Positions 33,195 through 39,950 of a DNA stretch of 51,318 nt are shown here, piece by piece. A program made the position numbers and the translations under genes. Each line of letters starts with the position of its first letter. The first letter of the stretch is position 1. The notes under the pieces are model-generated. The model was not told the DNA's origin. It was given only the letters and a program-made list of their open reading frames with translations, and made no database searches. The DNA is from a virus: positions 1 through 51,318 of the IMG/VR virus record IMGVR_UViG_3300044960_000212; one strand, 5' to 3'.

Positions 33195-33461
33195 TCAGGG
33201 GTGGGTGGTGACGCATTCTTGCCAGGCCTCCAAGTCCCTCATCCAGGCGTTCCACCGATTGTAGTCGCCTTCGCTCGTGCACACCTGACCGTTGACGATT
33301 GAGACCTGCCAGCCTTGGAATGCTGGCGGTTCACCACAGTCCGCGATGATGGTGGCCCAGATAGGCGGCGGCGTTGCGGCATCTGGGGACGGCGGCGGCG
33401 CGGCGTTGTTCTGGCAGGCGGTGAACAGGAGGGCGGCGGCGATGGCGATCGGTCGGCGCAT
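33195..33461 (-). CDS. Small lipoprotein on the opposite strand
   Basis: The 88-residue protein has a lipoprotein signal (MRRPIAIAAALLFTAC, Cys16), a Pro-rich linker and a short folded part with four further Cys/Trp-rich motifs (IIADCGEPPAFQGW, VCTSEGDYNRWNAWMRDLEAWQECV). It has its own good promoter (33468-33496). Proline-rich small lipoproteins next to lysis genes can be outer-membrane spanins, but reversed orientation with a sigma70-like promoter better suits a lysogen-expressed envelope protein or exclusion factor. Confidence 0.7.
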   Translation of the reverse strand: MRRPIAIAAALLFTACQNNAAPPPSPDAATPPPIWATIIADCGEPPAFQGWQVSIVNGQVCTSEGDYNRWNAWMRDLEAWQECVTTHP

Positions 33462-33467
33462 CCGTGC

Positions 33468-33496
33468 ATTGTCGGATCGCCGAGCCGATGCGGCAA
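33468..33496 (-). promoter_or_regulatory. Sigma70-like leaderless promoter of the opposite-strand lipoprotein
   Basis: On the minus strand TTGCCG (33496-33491), a 17-bp spacer, GACAAT (33473-33468), then six bases to the ATG at 33461. Both hexamers match consensus at four of six positions. It overlaps no rightward coding frame that I accept. Confidence 0.55.
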
Positions 33497-33524
33497 GGGC
33501 GGCCGTTGGGGCGCCGCGGACGCC

Positions 33525-33557
33525 AAAATCGACCGCTCCAAGCCCGAGCGCGACCCT
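33525..33557 (+). promoter_or_regulatory. Putative late promoter, lysis-region genes
   Basis: AAAA-TCGACCGC at 33525-33536, 15 bp, GACCCT at 33552-33557, six bases, GTG 33564. Together with the reversed lipoprotein promoter next to it, it makes a divergent promoter region. Confidence 0.62.
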
Positions 33558-33563
33558 GGTCGC

Positions 33564-33953
33564 GTGACCGATCGCCGACCCGTTGCCACGCCCGCCTCGG
33601 GCGTCTCGCACGAGCAGCTCGCTCGGCAGCTCAACCAACTCGAGCAGCGTCGAGCCGACGACACACGGATCCTGTCCGGACGGTTCGCTGACCTGGAGCG
33701 CGAGGTCCGCAAGCATGGCGACCAGCTCGGCGACTTGCGCGAGCTGACCGCGAGCCAAAGCGCGCAGCTCGAGTTCCTCGTCGCAGCGGAGCGACGACGA
33801 GAGCAGCGCGCCGACGTCGAGCACGAGACCGCGCAACACGCGCTCGTCGAGACGGCCAAGCAACAGACCGCCGCCATGACCACCAAAGGCAAGGTGATCG
33901 CCGGGTTGATCTCGGTGCTGACCGCGCTCGGAACGTACTTCGTCAGCCATTGA
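33564..33953 (+). CDS. Coiled-coil protein with C-terminal membrane anchor
   Basis: The 129-residue protein has a long charged coiled coil (about residues 15-95) and one C-terminal transmembrane segment, KVIAGLISVLTALGTYFVSH. This resembles XhlA-type or accessory lysis proteins that pair with a holin. GTG 33564 is positioned six bases after a late promoter -10, so it heads the late lysis transcript. Confidence 0.68.
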   Translation: MTDRRPVATPASGVSHEQLARQLNQLEQRRADDTRILSGRFADLEREVRKHGDQLGDLRELTASQSAQLEFLVAAERRREQRADVEHETAQHALVETAKQQTAAMTTKGKVIAGLISVLTALGTYFVSH

Positions 33954-33963
33954 GGAGACACCA

Positions 33964-34746
33964 ATGCGTCGCATCGTCCCCGCCCCGATCTTGCTGTGCC
34001 TGTTCGCCGCGCCCGCCTTCGCCCAGGGCGCGCCATCTCCCGACGACGCGGAGGGCCTCCTCGTTGCGGTATATCGCGCAGTCGCCGATGGCGCGTGGTT
34101 CCCTGCCGCCGGTGCCGCGACGCTGCTGATCTTACTCGGCGCGCGCAAGATGCTCCTGCCGCGGTACCCGGCGCTCGGCTCCACGTGGTGGGGCGTCGCG
34201 ATCCTCGCGGCGCTGGCCGGTGCCGGCGCACTCGGTAACGCCTGGCTCGCCGAGGCGCCGCTCGACGCGACGACGCTGATCGGCGCGCTGAAGGTCTTCG
34301 CGACCGCGGTCGTCGCGTACTTCGTCGGCGGCAAGCTGCGCGCGCTGAAGCAGACCGGCGGGGCCGCGCTTCTCGTGCTCGTCGCGATCGGCGGCGCCAC
34401 GCTCGCGACGCAGCCGGCGTGCCCCGGACCGGGACCGGCGCCCGTGATCGCGGATGCTGTGATCGACTGCCTCGGCGACAAACGGCCGCAGATCGATGCG
34501 CTGCTGATCGAGCTGTCGCCGCTGCTCGCGCTGTCCAGCCCGGACTGGAGCGCCGTGTACCAGCGCGCGAAGCAGGCCGGCAAGGAGGTCGGTGGCTGCG
34601 CGCTCGCGGAGCTCGTGCAGCGCTACCTCGGCGGGCGCACCGCCGTACCGGACAGCGAGTCATGGCGCGCGCGCGACACGCTCGAGCGATTCCGCAACGT
34701 CGAGGCGGGCAACGCCACGTTCCGCACCGCATACGGCGACCTCTAG
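33964..34746 (+). CDS. Membrane protein with signal peptide; possible holin-region component
   Basis: The 260-residue protein has a cleavable-type signal (ILLCLFAAPAFAQG), then at least three hydrophobic helices (GAATLLILLGA, WWGVAILAALAGAGALG, VFATAVVAYFVGG), a further LLVLVAIGGATLA segment and a soluble helical C-terminus. ATG 33964 follows GAGGAGA. Position suggests a role in membrane permeabilisation, but it is larger than usual holins. No family is recognised. Confidence 0.62.
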   Translation: MRRIVPAPILLCLFAAPAFAQGAPSPDDAEGLLVAVYRAVADGAWFPAAGAATLLILLGARKMLLPRYPALGSTWWGVAILAALAGAGALGNAWLAEAPLDATTLIGALKVFATAVVAYFVGGKLRALKQTGGAALLVLVAIGGATLATQPACPGPGPAPVIADAVIDCLGDKRPQIDALLIELSPLLALSSPDWSAVYQRAKQAGKEVGGCALAELVQRYLGGRTAVPDSESWRARDTLERFRNVEAGNATFRTAYGDL

Positions 34747-34755
34747 GAGCACGAT

Positions 34756-34904
34756 ATGGAACCGAAGGAGCACATCGAGCAGTTCTTCGCGTACGAGCAT
34801 CTCCCGCCGCATCTTCAAGCGGTGAGCAAGCCGAGCGCACCGTCGCGCTCAGGAAACTGCTCGAGGCGAAGGACGCCGCGGTCAGGGCGCTGATCGCGAA
34901 GTAG
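34756..34904 (+). pseudogene. Disrupted small phage protein, Acb2/Tad1-hairpin-like
   Basis: ATG 34756 encodes EPKEHIEQFFAYEHLPPHLQ, then after AVSK the frame changes and the familiar C-terminus ERTVALRKLLEAKDAAVRAL continues in another frame to TAG 34902-34904. In intact relatives, as I remember them, about 17 residues lie between these parts, so roughly 49 bp appear deleted with a frameshift. The family resembles small helical-hairpin proteins now often annotated Acb2/Tad1, which sequester immune cyclic nucleotides; this assignment is from memory. Loss of the linking region would destroy the fold. Confidence 0.6.
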
Positions 34905-34908
34905 CGCC

Positions 34909-35127
34909 GTGACCGAGCACGAGCACACGTGGGAGCCGATGCCGCTGCACTGCGGCTGGTACTCCTGCGCGTGCGGCGAGCAAGCATATCGGCATCGCGG
35001 CGGTCTCCGCATCGCCCGCCACCGACGCAGCATGCACCTCCCGTCGGTCAGGACACGCACCTCGCGTGATGGCGGTGCAGTCGCTGCGCTTCCAACGCTC
35101 GAACAGACGGAGCGGTGGCTTCGGTGA
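34909..35127 (+). CDS. Small putative zinc-binding protein
   Basis: The 72-residue frame from GTG 34909 has HEHTWEPM, then GWYSCACGEQAYRHRGGL, a possible one-zinc site with Cys-x-Cys and flanking His residues. It is similar in style to the minus-strand protein at 47323-47577 (YRCECGVYGYRHG), so the phage carries two related mini zinc proteins. Its stop overlaps GTG 35124. Confidence 0.55.
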   Translation: MTEHEHTWEPMPLHCGWYSCACGEQAYRHRGGLRIARHRRSMHLPSVRTRTSRDGGAVAALPTLEQTERWLR

Positions 35128-35243
35128 TCCGCCGCGCTCGCCGCCTTGCCTCCGAAGCCGCGCTCGCCGCCGGTGTCGGTTGCATTCTTCTGACGCTCGT
35201 GTGCGCTGGACTGCACGCGATGCTGAAGGGACGCGCCTCGTGA
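35124..35243 (+). CDS. Thirty-nine-residue membrane peptide
   Basis: A short coupled frame (GTG 35124 over the previous stop, TGA 35241-35243 over GTG 35240) has a basic start and one hydrophobic helix, ALAAGVGCILLTLVCAGLHAM. It could be a small lysis helper or membrane peptide. The double GTGA coupling supports translation. Confidence 0.5.
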   Translation: MIRRARRLASEAALAAGVGCILLTLVCAGLHAMLKGRAS

Positions 35244-35989
35244 TCGGCGAGCTTGGCCGCGTACCCTCTCGACGCGATCCGCGTACACTGCGGCTCGCGC
35301 GGTACCTAACCGAGCGCGACTACCCGGCGCCGCCGCCGGCGCGCGACTGGACGATCAGCAACGCGAGCTGGTATCTGAACGACCGGCTCGGGTGCTGCAC
35401 GATCACGGCGCTCGCGCATCTCGCCGAAGTGCACGCCGCGCGACGCGACGAGCGGTGTACGATCACCGATCGCGACGTCGAGCTCGCGTACCGCGCGGTC
35501 AGCGGCTACGACGGCACGCCCGCCACCGATCGCGGCGCGCAGATGATCGATGCGCTCGTGCGCGCCAAGAACGTCGGGATCGGGCCGTGGCGCATCGGCG
35601 CGTTCGTCCGCGTCGACCTGGACGACGTCGTCGAGGTCCGCGCCGCGATCAACCTGTTCGGTGGCATCTATCTCGGTGCGGACCTGCCGCGGCGCATCCG
35701 CACGCAGCGCACCGCGTGGGAGCTGCCGCCGCTCGACCAGCGCACCGACGACGACGCACCGAACAGCCTCGGCGGTCACGCATTCGCGATCACCGGCTTC
35801 GACCGAGCGCACCTGCGCGGCCTGCCCTGGGTGACGCCGACGCGGATCAGCAACGCGTGGATCAACCTGTACGGCGCCGAGGCGTGGGCGGTGATCGCGG
35901 ACAGCTGGGTGCGCGGCGACTCGCAGGCGCCGAATGGCTTCAACCTCGAGCGGCTGCGCGGCGACCTGGCCGCGATCGGAGCGTCGTGA
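35240..35989 (+). CDS. Putative papain-fold (C1-like) cysteine peptidase
   Basis: The 249-residue protein starts GELGRVPSRRDPRTLRLARYL and has a Cys-centred helix LNDRLGCCTITALAHLAEVH near residue 55 and a later GGHAFAITGFD with the presumed catalytic His, followed by ISNAWINLYGAEAWAVI. This Cys...His...Asn layout is that of papain-like peptidases found in phages and actinobacteria with unknown targets. Peptidoglycan peptide cleavage or processing of virion proteins are both possible. Confidence 0.65.
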   Translation: MIGELGRVPSRRDPRTLRLARYLTERDYPAPPPARDWTISNASWYLNDRLGCCTITALAHLAEVHAARRDERCTITDRDVELAYRAVSGYDGTPATDRGAQMIDALVRAKNVGIGPWRIGAFVRVDLDDVVEVRAAINLFGGIYLGADLPRRIRTQRTAWELPPLDQRTDDDAPNSLGGHAFAITGFDRAHLRGLPWVTPTRISNAWINLYGAEAWAVIADSWVRGDSQAPNGFNLERLRGDLAAIGAS

Positions 35990-36306
35990 ACACGCACGCC
36001 GACATCGTTGCGGCCATCGAAGCGGGCGGCGGGCGCATTGCCGCCTCGTTCGAGCTGGACGAGCACGGGCGCTCGATCGGCGGCGACAGCCATGACGTCC
36101 GTGGCCACCGCTGTTCGGTATGCGGCCGGCGCGGCCACAATGCACGACGCTGCCAGGGCGAGGGCCTGCCGCCGCGGGCCTCCTCACGGCGGAAACCAAC
36201 GCCGAGCGACGCTGCCGCGACGCCCTGCCCGAAGTGCGGCGAGCTCGGCCACGATGCGCGCCGGCACAACGGCGGCGGCACGCGCTACCCGGAGCCGGAG
36301 CGATGA
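35986..36306 (+). CDS. Tandem zinc-knuckle protein
   Basis: The 106-residue protein has a retroviral-type zinc knuckle CSVCGRRGHNARRC (C-x2-C-x4-H-x4-C) near residue 45 and a second, CPKCGELGHDARRH (CCHH variant), near residue 83, joined by a basic Ser/Pro linker. Such knuckles bind single-stranded nucleic acid. Location between a peptidase and the putative endolysin is unexpected. Its start and stop both overlap neighbouring genes. Confidence 0.68.
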   Translation: MNTHADIVAAIEAGGGRIAASFELDEHGRSIGGDSHDVRGHRCSVCGRRGHNARRCQGEGLPPRASSRRKPTPSDAAATPCPKCGELGHDARRHNGGGTRYPEPER

Positions 36307-36974
36307 GCCGCGGTCTCGTCGTGCCGCTCACGCCCGATCAGGTCGTCACACGCGCGCTTTACCTGGCGGGCGAACGGACGATCTTCGATCTCGACGAGCA
36401 CGTCCTCGTGCGCACCGACACGCCCGAGCTGTGCCCGGTGATCTACTACCGCCTCAATGGCAAGCATGACGGACTGCCGGCGTACAACGGCGGCAGGGAC
36501 CCGCGCGCGACGGATCCGGCCGATCGTTGGACCAAGCCCGGCAAGACGTTTGTCAACGTGACGTGCGACTGCATGGGCGGCGCGGCATGGTGTGGCGGCT
36601 TCGATCGGTACCAGCCGAAGCGGATGCCGGCGTCGATCGGCTACGGCGGTTGGTACAACACCGACTCGATGCTGCTCGACGCGCGCGGCCCGGCGCGGTG
36701 CTTCGTCGACGTGGGCAGGCCCGAGCTCGGGACAATGATCACATGCGCGAGCGGCACGCGTGGCCACGCCGTCGGTCACGTCGGGACGGTCGTCGGTTAC
36801 CAGCTCGCCGAGTGGGACCCGTCGGCGCGCGAATGCTGGGACGCGATCGAGGTCGTCGACGTCGCCGCGCGGCGGGATGCGCGCGGCAACCAGGCGCGTG
36901 CGAACATGCGCACGACCGGGCGGGGCTGGTTCGGGACCGGCGCGGGCTTCCTGCGCTCGATCATGACGCCATGA
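36303..36974 (+). CDS. Candidate endolysin, CHAP/NlpC-like cysteine hydrolase
   Basis: The 223-residue protein shows FVNVTCDCMGGAAWCGGFDRY near residue 85, with a catalytic-type Cys, and TRGHAVGHVGTVVGY near residue 160, the His motif of NlpC/P60- and CHAP-type amidases or peptidases. Length and place before a small two-helix membrane protein fit a cell-wall endolysin. No signal peptide is visible, so release would need a holin. Several Cys residues could allow an alternative catalytic site. Confidence 0.65.
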   Translation: MSRGLVVPLTPDQVVTRALYLAGERTIFDLDEHVLVRTDTPELCPVIYYRLNGKHDGLPAYNGGRDPRATDPADRWTKPGKTFVNVTCDCMGGAAWCGGFDRYQPKRMPASIGYGGWYNTDSMLLDARGPARCFVDVGRPELGTMITCASGTRGHAVGHVGTVVGYQLAEWDPSARECWDAIEVVDVAARRDARGNQARANMRTTGRGWFGTGAGFLRSIMTP

Positions 36975-37126
36975 CCCGCCTCATCCTACTCGGCGCCGCA
37001 GCGCTCGCCGTCGAGGTCGGCCTCGCGCTCGTCTGGCCGTGGCTGTTGTGGTACTACGCAGCGGCCGTCGTGATCGGCGTCGCCGGCGCCGTGCGGCTGT
37101 GGTGGTGGATGCACACGTGGCGGTGA
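36971..37126 (+). CDS. Small two-helix membrane protein, candidate holin
   Basis: The 51-residue protein is almost all hydrophobic (LILLGAAALAVEVGLALVW, then WLLWYYAAAVVIGVAGAV) with a short basic tail. Directly after the putative endolysin and coupled by overlap, it is the best holin candidate in the window. Its stop abuts the reversed gene ending at 37127. Confidence 0.6.
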   Translation: MTRLILLGAAALAVEVGLALVWPWLLWYYAAAVVIGVAGAVRLWWWMHTWR

Positions 37127-37243
37127 TCAGCCCGCGCTACACCGCGAGCGGATCCACTCGCTGAGCGTCTTGCCCTCGCGCTCGGCCGCCTGCTCCCAGG
37201 CCCGACGAGGAATTGGCGTTTTCAGAACGCGGCTTACGCCCAT
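37127..37243 (-). CDS. Small ribbon-helix-helix-like protein
   Basis: A 38-residue frame (from ATG at 37243) contains SRVLKTPIPRRAWEQAAER and EGKTLSEWIRSR, the strand-helix-helix pattern of Arc/CopG-type DNA-binding proteins or small antitoxins. Upstream in-frame codons would extend it but look less protein-like. It diverges from hicB and could control the shared intergenic region. Confidence 0.45.
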   Translation of the reverse strand: MGVSRVLKTPIPRRAWEQAAEREGKTLSEWIRSRCSAG

Positions 37244-37280
37244 TCGTGCAGTGCGCGCACGATGTGCGCGGCTAACCGAG

Positions 37281-37336
37281 CTTTGCCAAAGTGTCAAGCG
37301 CTTTCTCGTGCGCGCAACCACCACCATGCTTATACT
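37281..37336 (+). promoter_or_regulatory. Putative hicBA promoter and palindromic operators
   Basis: TATACT at 37331-37336 lies six bases before ATG 37343, giving a probable leaderless hicBA transcript; no good -35 is visible at normal spacing. Two small palindromes upstream, CTTTGCCAAAG (37281-37291) and AAGCGCTT (37296-37303), are candidate operators for HicB autoregulation or for the divergent RHH-like protein. Confidence 0.45.
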
Positions 37337-37342
37337 GGAACT

Positions 37343-37771
37343 ATGAACGGGCCCATGGATTTCCGCCTCTTCACCTGCTGGGTGATGCTCGAGCGGTCCG
37401 TCGACGACGACGGATGGGTCGGCCACTGCCTCGAGTTTGACATCGTCTCCCAGGGTGATACCGCAGCGCACGCGCTGGATATGATCAAGGAAGCGACGGC
37501 GCTCTGTCTGCTCGACGACCTCAACGATGGCGTCGAGCCGGAGAGCGTTCGGAACCGGGCTCCCAAGGAGTATTGGGAGTCGCTCTTCCAGATGATGAAG
37601 ACGGGCGAGCGCGTTCCACTGAGCGAGATTACGAGCGGTACGCGCGAGGTTCGCAAGTTTGCGATGCAGATCGTCCTGCCGTTCGTGCGTGCTCACAACG
37701 TCGAGCTGGCCGATGCGCCCCCGCCGATGCGCGAGGTGTTCTCAGCGTCGCCCCAACAAATTGCCTGCTGA
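37343..37771 (+). CDS. hicB: HicB-like antitoxin
   Basis: The 142-residue protein has the HicB partial RNase H fold: FTCWVMLERSVDDDGWVGHCLEFDIVSQGDTAAHALDMIKEA near residues 8-50, followed by a helical C-terminal half. The adjacent downstream gene encodes the HicA partner 10 bp away. HicB normally neutralises HicA and represses the operon. Antitoxin before toxin is the less usual order. A TATACT hexamer sits six bases before the ATG. Confidence 0.82.
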   Translation: MNGPMDFRLFTCWVMLERSVDDDGWVGHCLEFDIVSQGDTAAHALDMIKEATALCLLDDLNDGVEPESVRNRAPKEYWESLFQMMKTGERVPLSEITSGTREVRKFAMQIVLPFVRAHNVELADAPPPMREVFSASPQQIAC

Positions 37772-37780
37772 GGCCGCCGG

Positions 37781-38014
37781 GTGGGTGGCGGGCATTCCTG
37801 GCGCCTCTCCGAGGTGATCGCGGTCCTGAAGCAGTTCGGGATCAGCTGCGAGGAACCAAAGAGCGGGTCGCACTGGAAGTGCACGAAGCCCGGTTGCCGG
37901 CCGTACACAATTCCGGCCCACAACGGCCTGAAGACGATGATCAAGTTCCCGTACGTGATGGCGGTGTGTCGTCACTTCGGCTTGGACAAGTCGATCTTCC
38001 GGTCCAACAACTGA
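37781..38014 (+). CDS. hicA: HicA-like mRNA interferase toxin
   Basis: The 77-residue protein has the HicA dsRBD-like fold: RLSEVIAVLKQFGISCEEP, GSHWKCTKPGCRPYTIPAHNGLKTM with the catalytic His in GSH. It would cleave mRNA when freed from HicB. The start is GTG 37781. In a prophage such a pair can stabilise the element or block other phages. The gene ends just before the inverted repeats next to the integrase. Confidence 0.83.
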   Translation: MGGGHSWRLSEVIAVLKQFGISCEEPKSGSHWKCTKPGCRPYTIPAHNGLKTMIKFPYVMAVCRHFGLDKSIFRSNN

Positions 38015-38016
38015 CG

Positions 38017-38054
38017 GCCTGCACCAGGCGGCCGCCGGTGGTGCAGGCGCCTGC
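38017..38054. other. Inverted repeats between hicA and integrase; terminator or att site candidate
   Basis: GCCTGCACCA (38017-38026) pairs with TGGTGCAGGC (38039-38048), giving a perfect 10-bp stem with a 12-bp GC-rich loop. The perfect palindrome GCAGGCGCCTGC (38043-38054) overlaps its right arm. It lies between convergent genes, so it could be a bidirectional terminator, though no T-run follows. Serine integrases use attachment sites of about 40-50 bp next to their own gene, and this is the natural place for one. Confidence 0.45.
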
Positions 38055-38067
38055 ACGGCACCCGGCG

Positions 38068-39636
38068 TTACGCAACTAGGCGAATTGTGATGGGCTTGCG
38101 CGTGATCGTTCCGTGTTGCGTCCTGTAACCAGCTGATACCACGGAGACAGGTGTCGCGCCCCCCGCCCCTTGCGGCTCGTCGATCTCCAGATCGATCTCG
38201 ACGGCCCCGCCGACGAACACTGCCGCTCCCCGTCGCACGAGGGCCGTGACGACGCGCCGGCGGTCCTTGGTCTGCGCGGTAGCCGCGAGGGAGCGCAGGG
38301 CCGCGAGCCACTCGTCCACGCTGCCCACGGGCTCGTCATGCGCGCCGGCGGCCCGCCGCGCAGTCTCGAGCTGCGCGCTGATCGCGGCGCGGTCGCGGGC
38401 CGCGGCCGCGAGCTCGTGGTCGAGCACGGCCTCGGTGATCAGGCCACGGCGGAAGCGGGCGGTGAGTGCGGTGGTTGCCCGCTCGATCTGCTCGAGCCGG
38501 GCCTCGTAGCGCCGGACGTCGGCCTGCCAGTCGCGCCGGTTCGCCGCCCGCTCGGCGGCCCGCCGCTCGACCGCCGCGGCGAGCTCGGGGCTCGCGAGCG
38601 CGCGCGACACGATCGTCCACACCCGCGCGTCGACCTCATCGGCCGGCAGGATTGCGGACGTGCAGCGACCGGCGTAGCGGCGGTCGAGCTTGCGTGCCCG
38701 GCACACGTAGGCCGCGCGCGTCTTGGCGCGGTGGTTCGCACTGCGGATCGCGATCGGCTCGCCGCAGTGCCCGCACACGCCGAGGCCCTGCAGCAGGTAG
38801 ACGTGCTGGACGCGGACCAGGCCGCGCTTGCCGTGCTCGATCAGCGCTTCCTGCGCGAGCTGCCAGGTCGCCTCGTCCACGATCGCCGGCACGCGGATCA
38901 CCGCGCGGCTCGCCTTGTCCGGCGACCATTCGCCCACGGGGTAGCGCTGACGGACGATTCGCCAGACGAAGTGGCGCGTCCACTGCGACGAGCGAGGACG
39001 CGGCACGCCGCGATCGTGCAGGTCGATCGCGATCGACTGGCAGCTCTCGCCGGCGATCACGCGCCGGTAGATCTCGGCGACGATCGGACCGCGCACCGAA
39101 TCAATCGACCATTGCCCGCTCGCGCGGTCGTACGCGAGCCCATACGGCGTCGGTCCGGCTGGCTTGCGCCCCTCGGCAATCGCGCGCGCCTTGCCTCGTT
39201 TGATCGCCTCGGTGCGCTTGCGATTCTCTTCGGCCGCGACGATCGCATGCAGCGTCACGTAGAGCTCGCCGAGCATCGTGCGGAGGTCGAGCTCGCCGCC
39301 GGTCGGCGTCACGATGCGAATCCCTGCCGCCTGAAAAGGGCCGAGGATCTCGGCGCGCTCGCGCATGTCCTCCGTGCGCGTGAGCCGGTTGATGTCGACG
39401 ACGGCTAGGATATCGAAGCGTCCGGCCGTCGCATCGCGCACGAGCCGAGCGAAGCCGTCGCGTCGCTCGAGCTGCCCGGTCTTGGCCGAGCGGCCATCGT
39501 CGATGTACTCGCCGACGACCTCCCATCCCTCGCGCTTTGCAAATGGTCGCAGCACGTACAGCTGCGACTCGATCGTGTGCGCGTCGCGCTGCGCAGAGGA
39601 GGACACGCGGGCATAGATGGCGGCGCGGAGGGTCAT
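38068..39636 (-). CDS. int: Large serine recombinase (phage integrase)
   Basis: The 522-residue protein has the serine resolvase catalytic domain, IYARVSSSAQRD with S12 as nucleophile, YIDDGRSAKTGQLERRDGF and DINRLTRTEDM. A recombinase domain follows around PTPYGLAYD and TRHFVWRIV, then a zinc ribbon (GVCGHCGEP, later two Cys), a coiled coil around residues 370-440 and a C-terminal tail. This is the standard large-serine-integrase architecture for attP x attB integration. It makes the phage temperate. It is the last gene of the leftward transcript. Confidence 0.93.
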   Translation of the reverse strand: MTLRAAIYARVSSSAQRDAHTIESQLYVLRPFAKREGWEVVGEYIDDGRSAKTGQLERRDGFARLVRDATAGRFDILAVVDINRLTRTEDMRERAEILGPFQAAGIRIVTPTGGELDLRTMLGELYVTLHAIVAAEENRKRTEAIKRGKARAIAEGRKPAGPTPYGLAYDRASGQWSIDSVRGPIVAEIYRRVIAGESCQSIAIDLHDRGVPRPRSSQWTRHFVWRIVRQRYPVGEWSPDKASRAVIRVPAIVDEATWQLAQEALIEHGKRGLVRVQHVYLLQGLGVCGHCGEPIAIRSANHRAKTRAAYVCRARKLDRRYAGRCTSAILPADEVDARVWTIVSRALASPELAAAVERRAAERAANRRDWQADVRRYEARLEQIERATTALTARFRRGLITEAVLDHELAAAARDRAAISAQLETARRAAGAHDEPVGSVDEWLAALRSLAATAQTKDRRRVVTALVRRGAAVFVGGAVEIDLEIDEPQGAGGATPVSVVSAGYRTQHGTITRKPITIRLVA

Positions 39637-39642
39637 GATCGG

Positions 39643-39822
39643 TCAGCCTTGTCCGGAGTGGCGCCGCGCCTCAAGCAGATCGACGAGTAAGTCGACGAGT
39701 TGCTCGTACCGCGACGGCGATGGGGGGACGTAGTGCGCATGGACCTGCATCGCGGGTCGCTTGGCGTTGATACGCGCGATGCGAGCGCGGCGGGATGCGA
39801 GGTCTGGGCGCGTCGTCTTCAT
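39643..39822 (-). CDS. Small hypothetical protein upstream of integrase
   Basis: A 59-residue frame starting at the ATG complementary to 39820-39822, basic N-terminal half (DLASRRARIARINAKRP) and a C-terminal helix YEQLVDLLVDLLEARRH. It lies seven bases before the integrase. It could be a recombination directionality factor by size and position, but has no recognised motif. Confidence 0.5.
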   Translation of the reverse strand: MKTTRPDLASRRARIARINAKRPAMQVHAHYVPPSPSRYEQLVDLLVDLLEARRHSGQG

Positions 39823-39950
39823 CCGGCCCTCCGACGTCGAACGATCCGTGCCCTCGGCAGCGTGTCGCGCATGCCGTGGATCACGTCGTGCGCGTGCAGC
39901 ACGAGGGCTGCTGAGACGAGGGCGGCATAGAGCGCGATCACGAGCGTCAT
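39819..39950 (-). CDS. Forty-three-residue membrane-like peptide
   Basis: A short frame starting at 39950 has a hydrophobic N-terminal helix (TLVIALYAALVSAALVLHA) and a basic tail. Both ends are coupled: its ATG overlaps the stop of the ASCH gene and its TGA overlaps the next ATG. Function unknown. Confidence 0.45.
   Translation of the reverse strand: MTLVIALYAALVSAALVLHAHDVIHGMRDTLPRARIVRRRRAG

Noticed and set aside
33292-33567. Rightward 91-codon frame over the reversed lipoprotein
   Set aside because: Its peptide looks like an antisense shadow, it overlaps both promoters in the region, and the lipoprotein on the other strand has a signal peptide and a good promoter.
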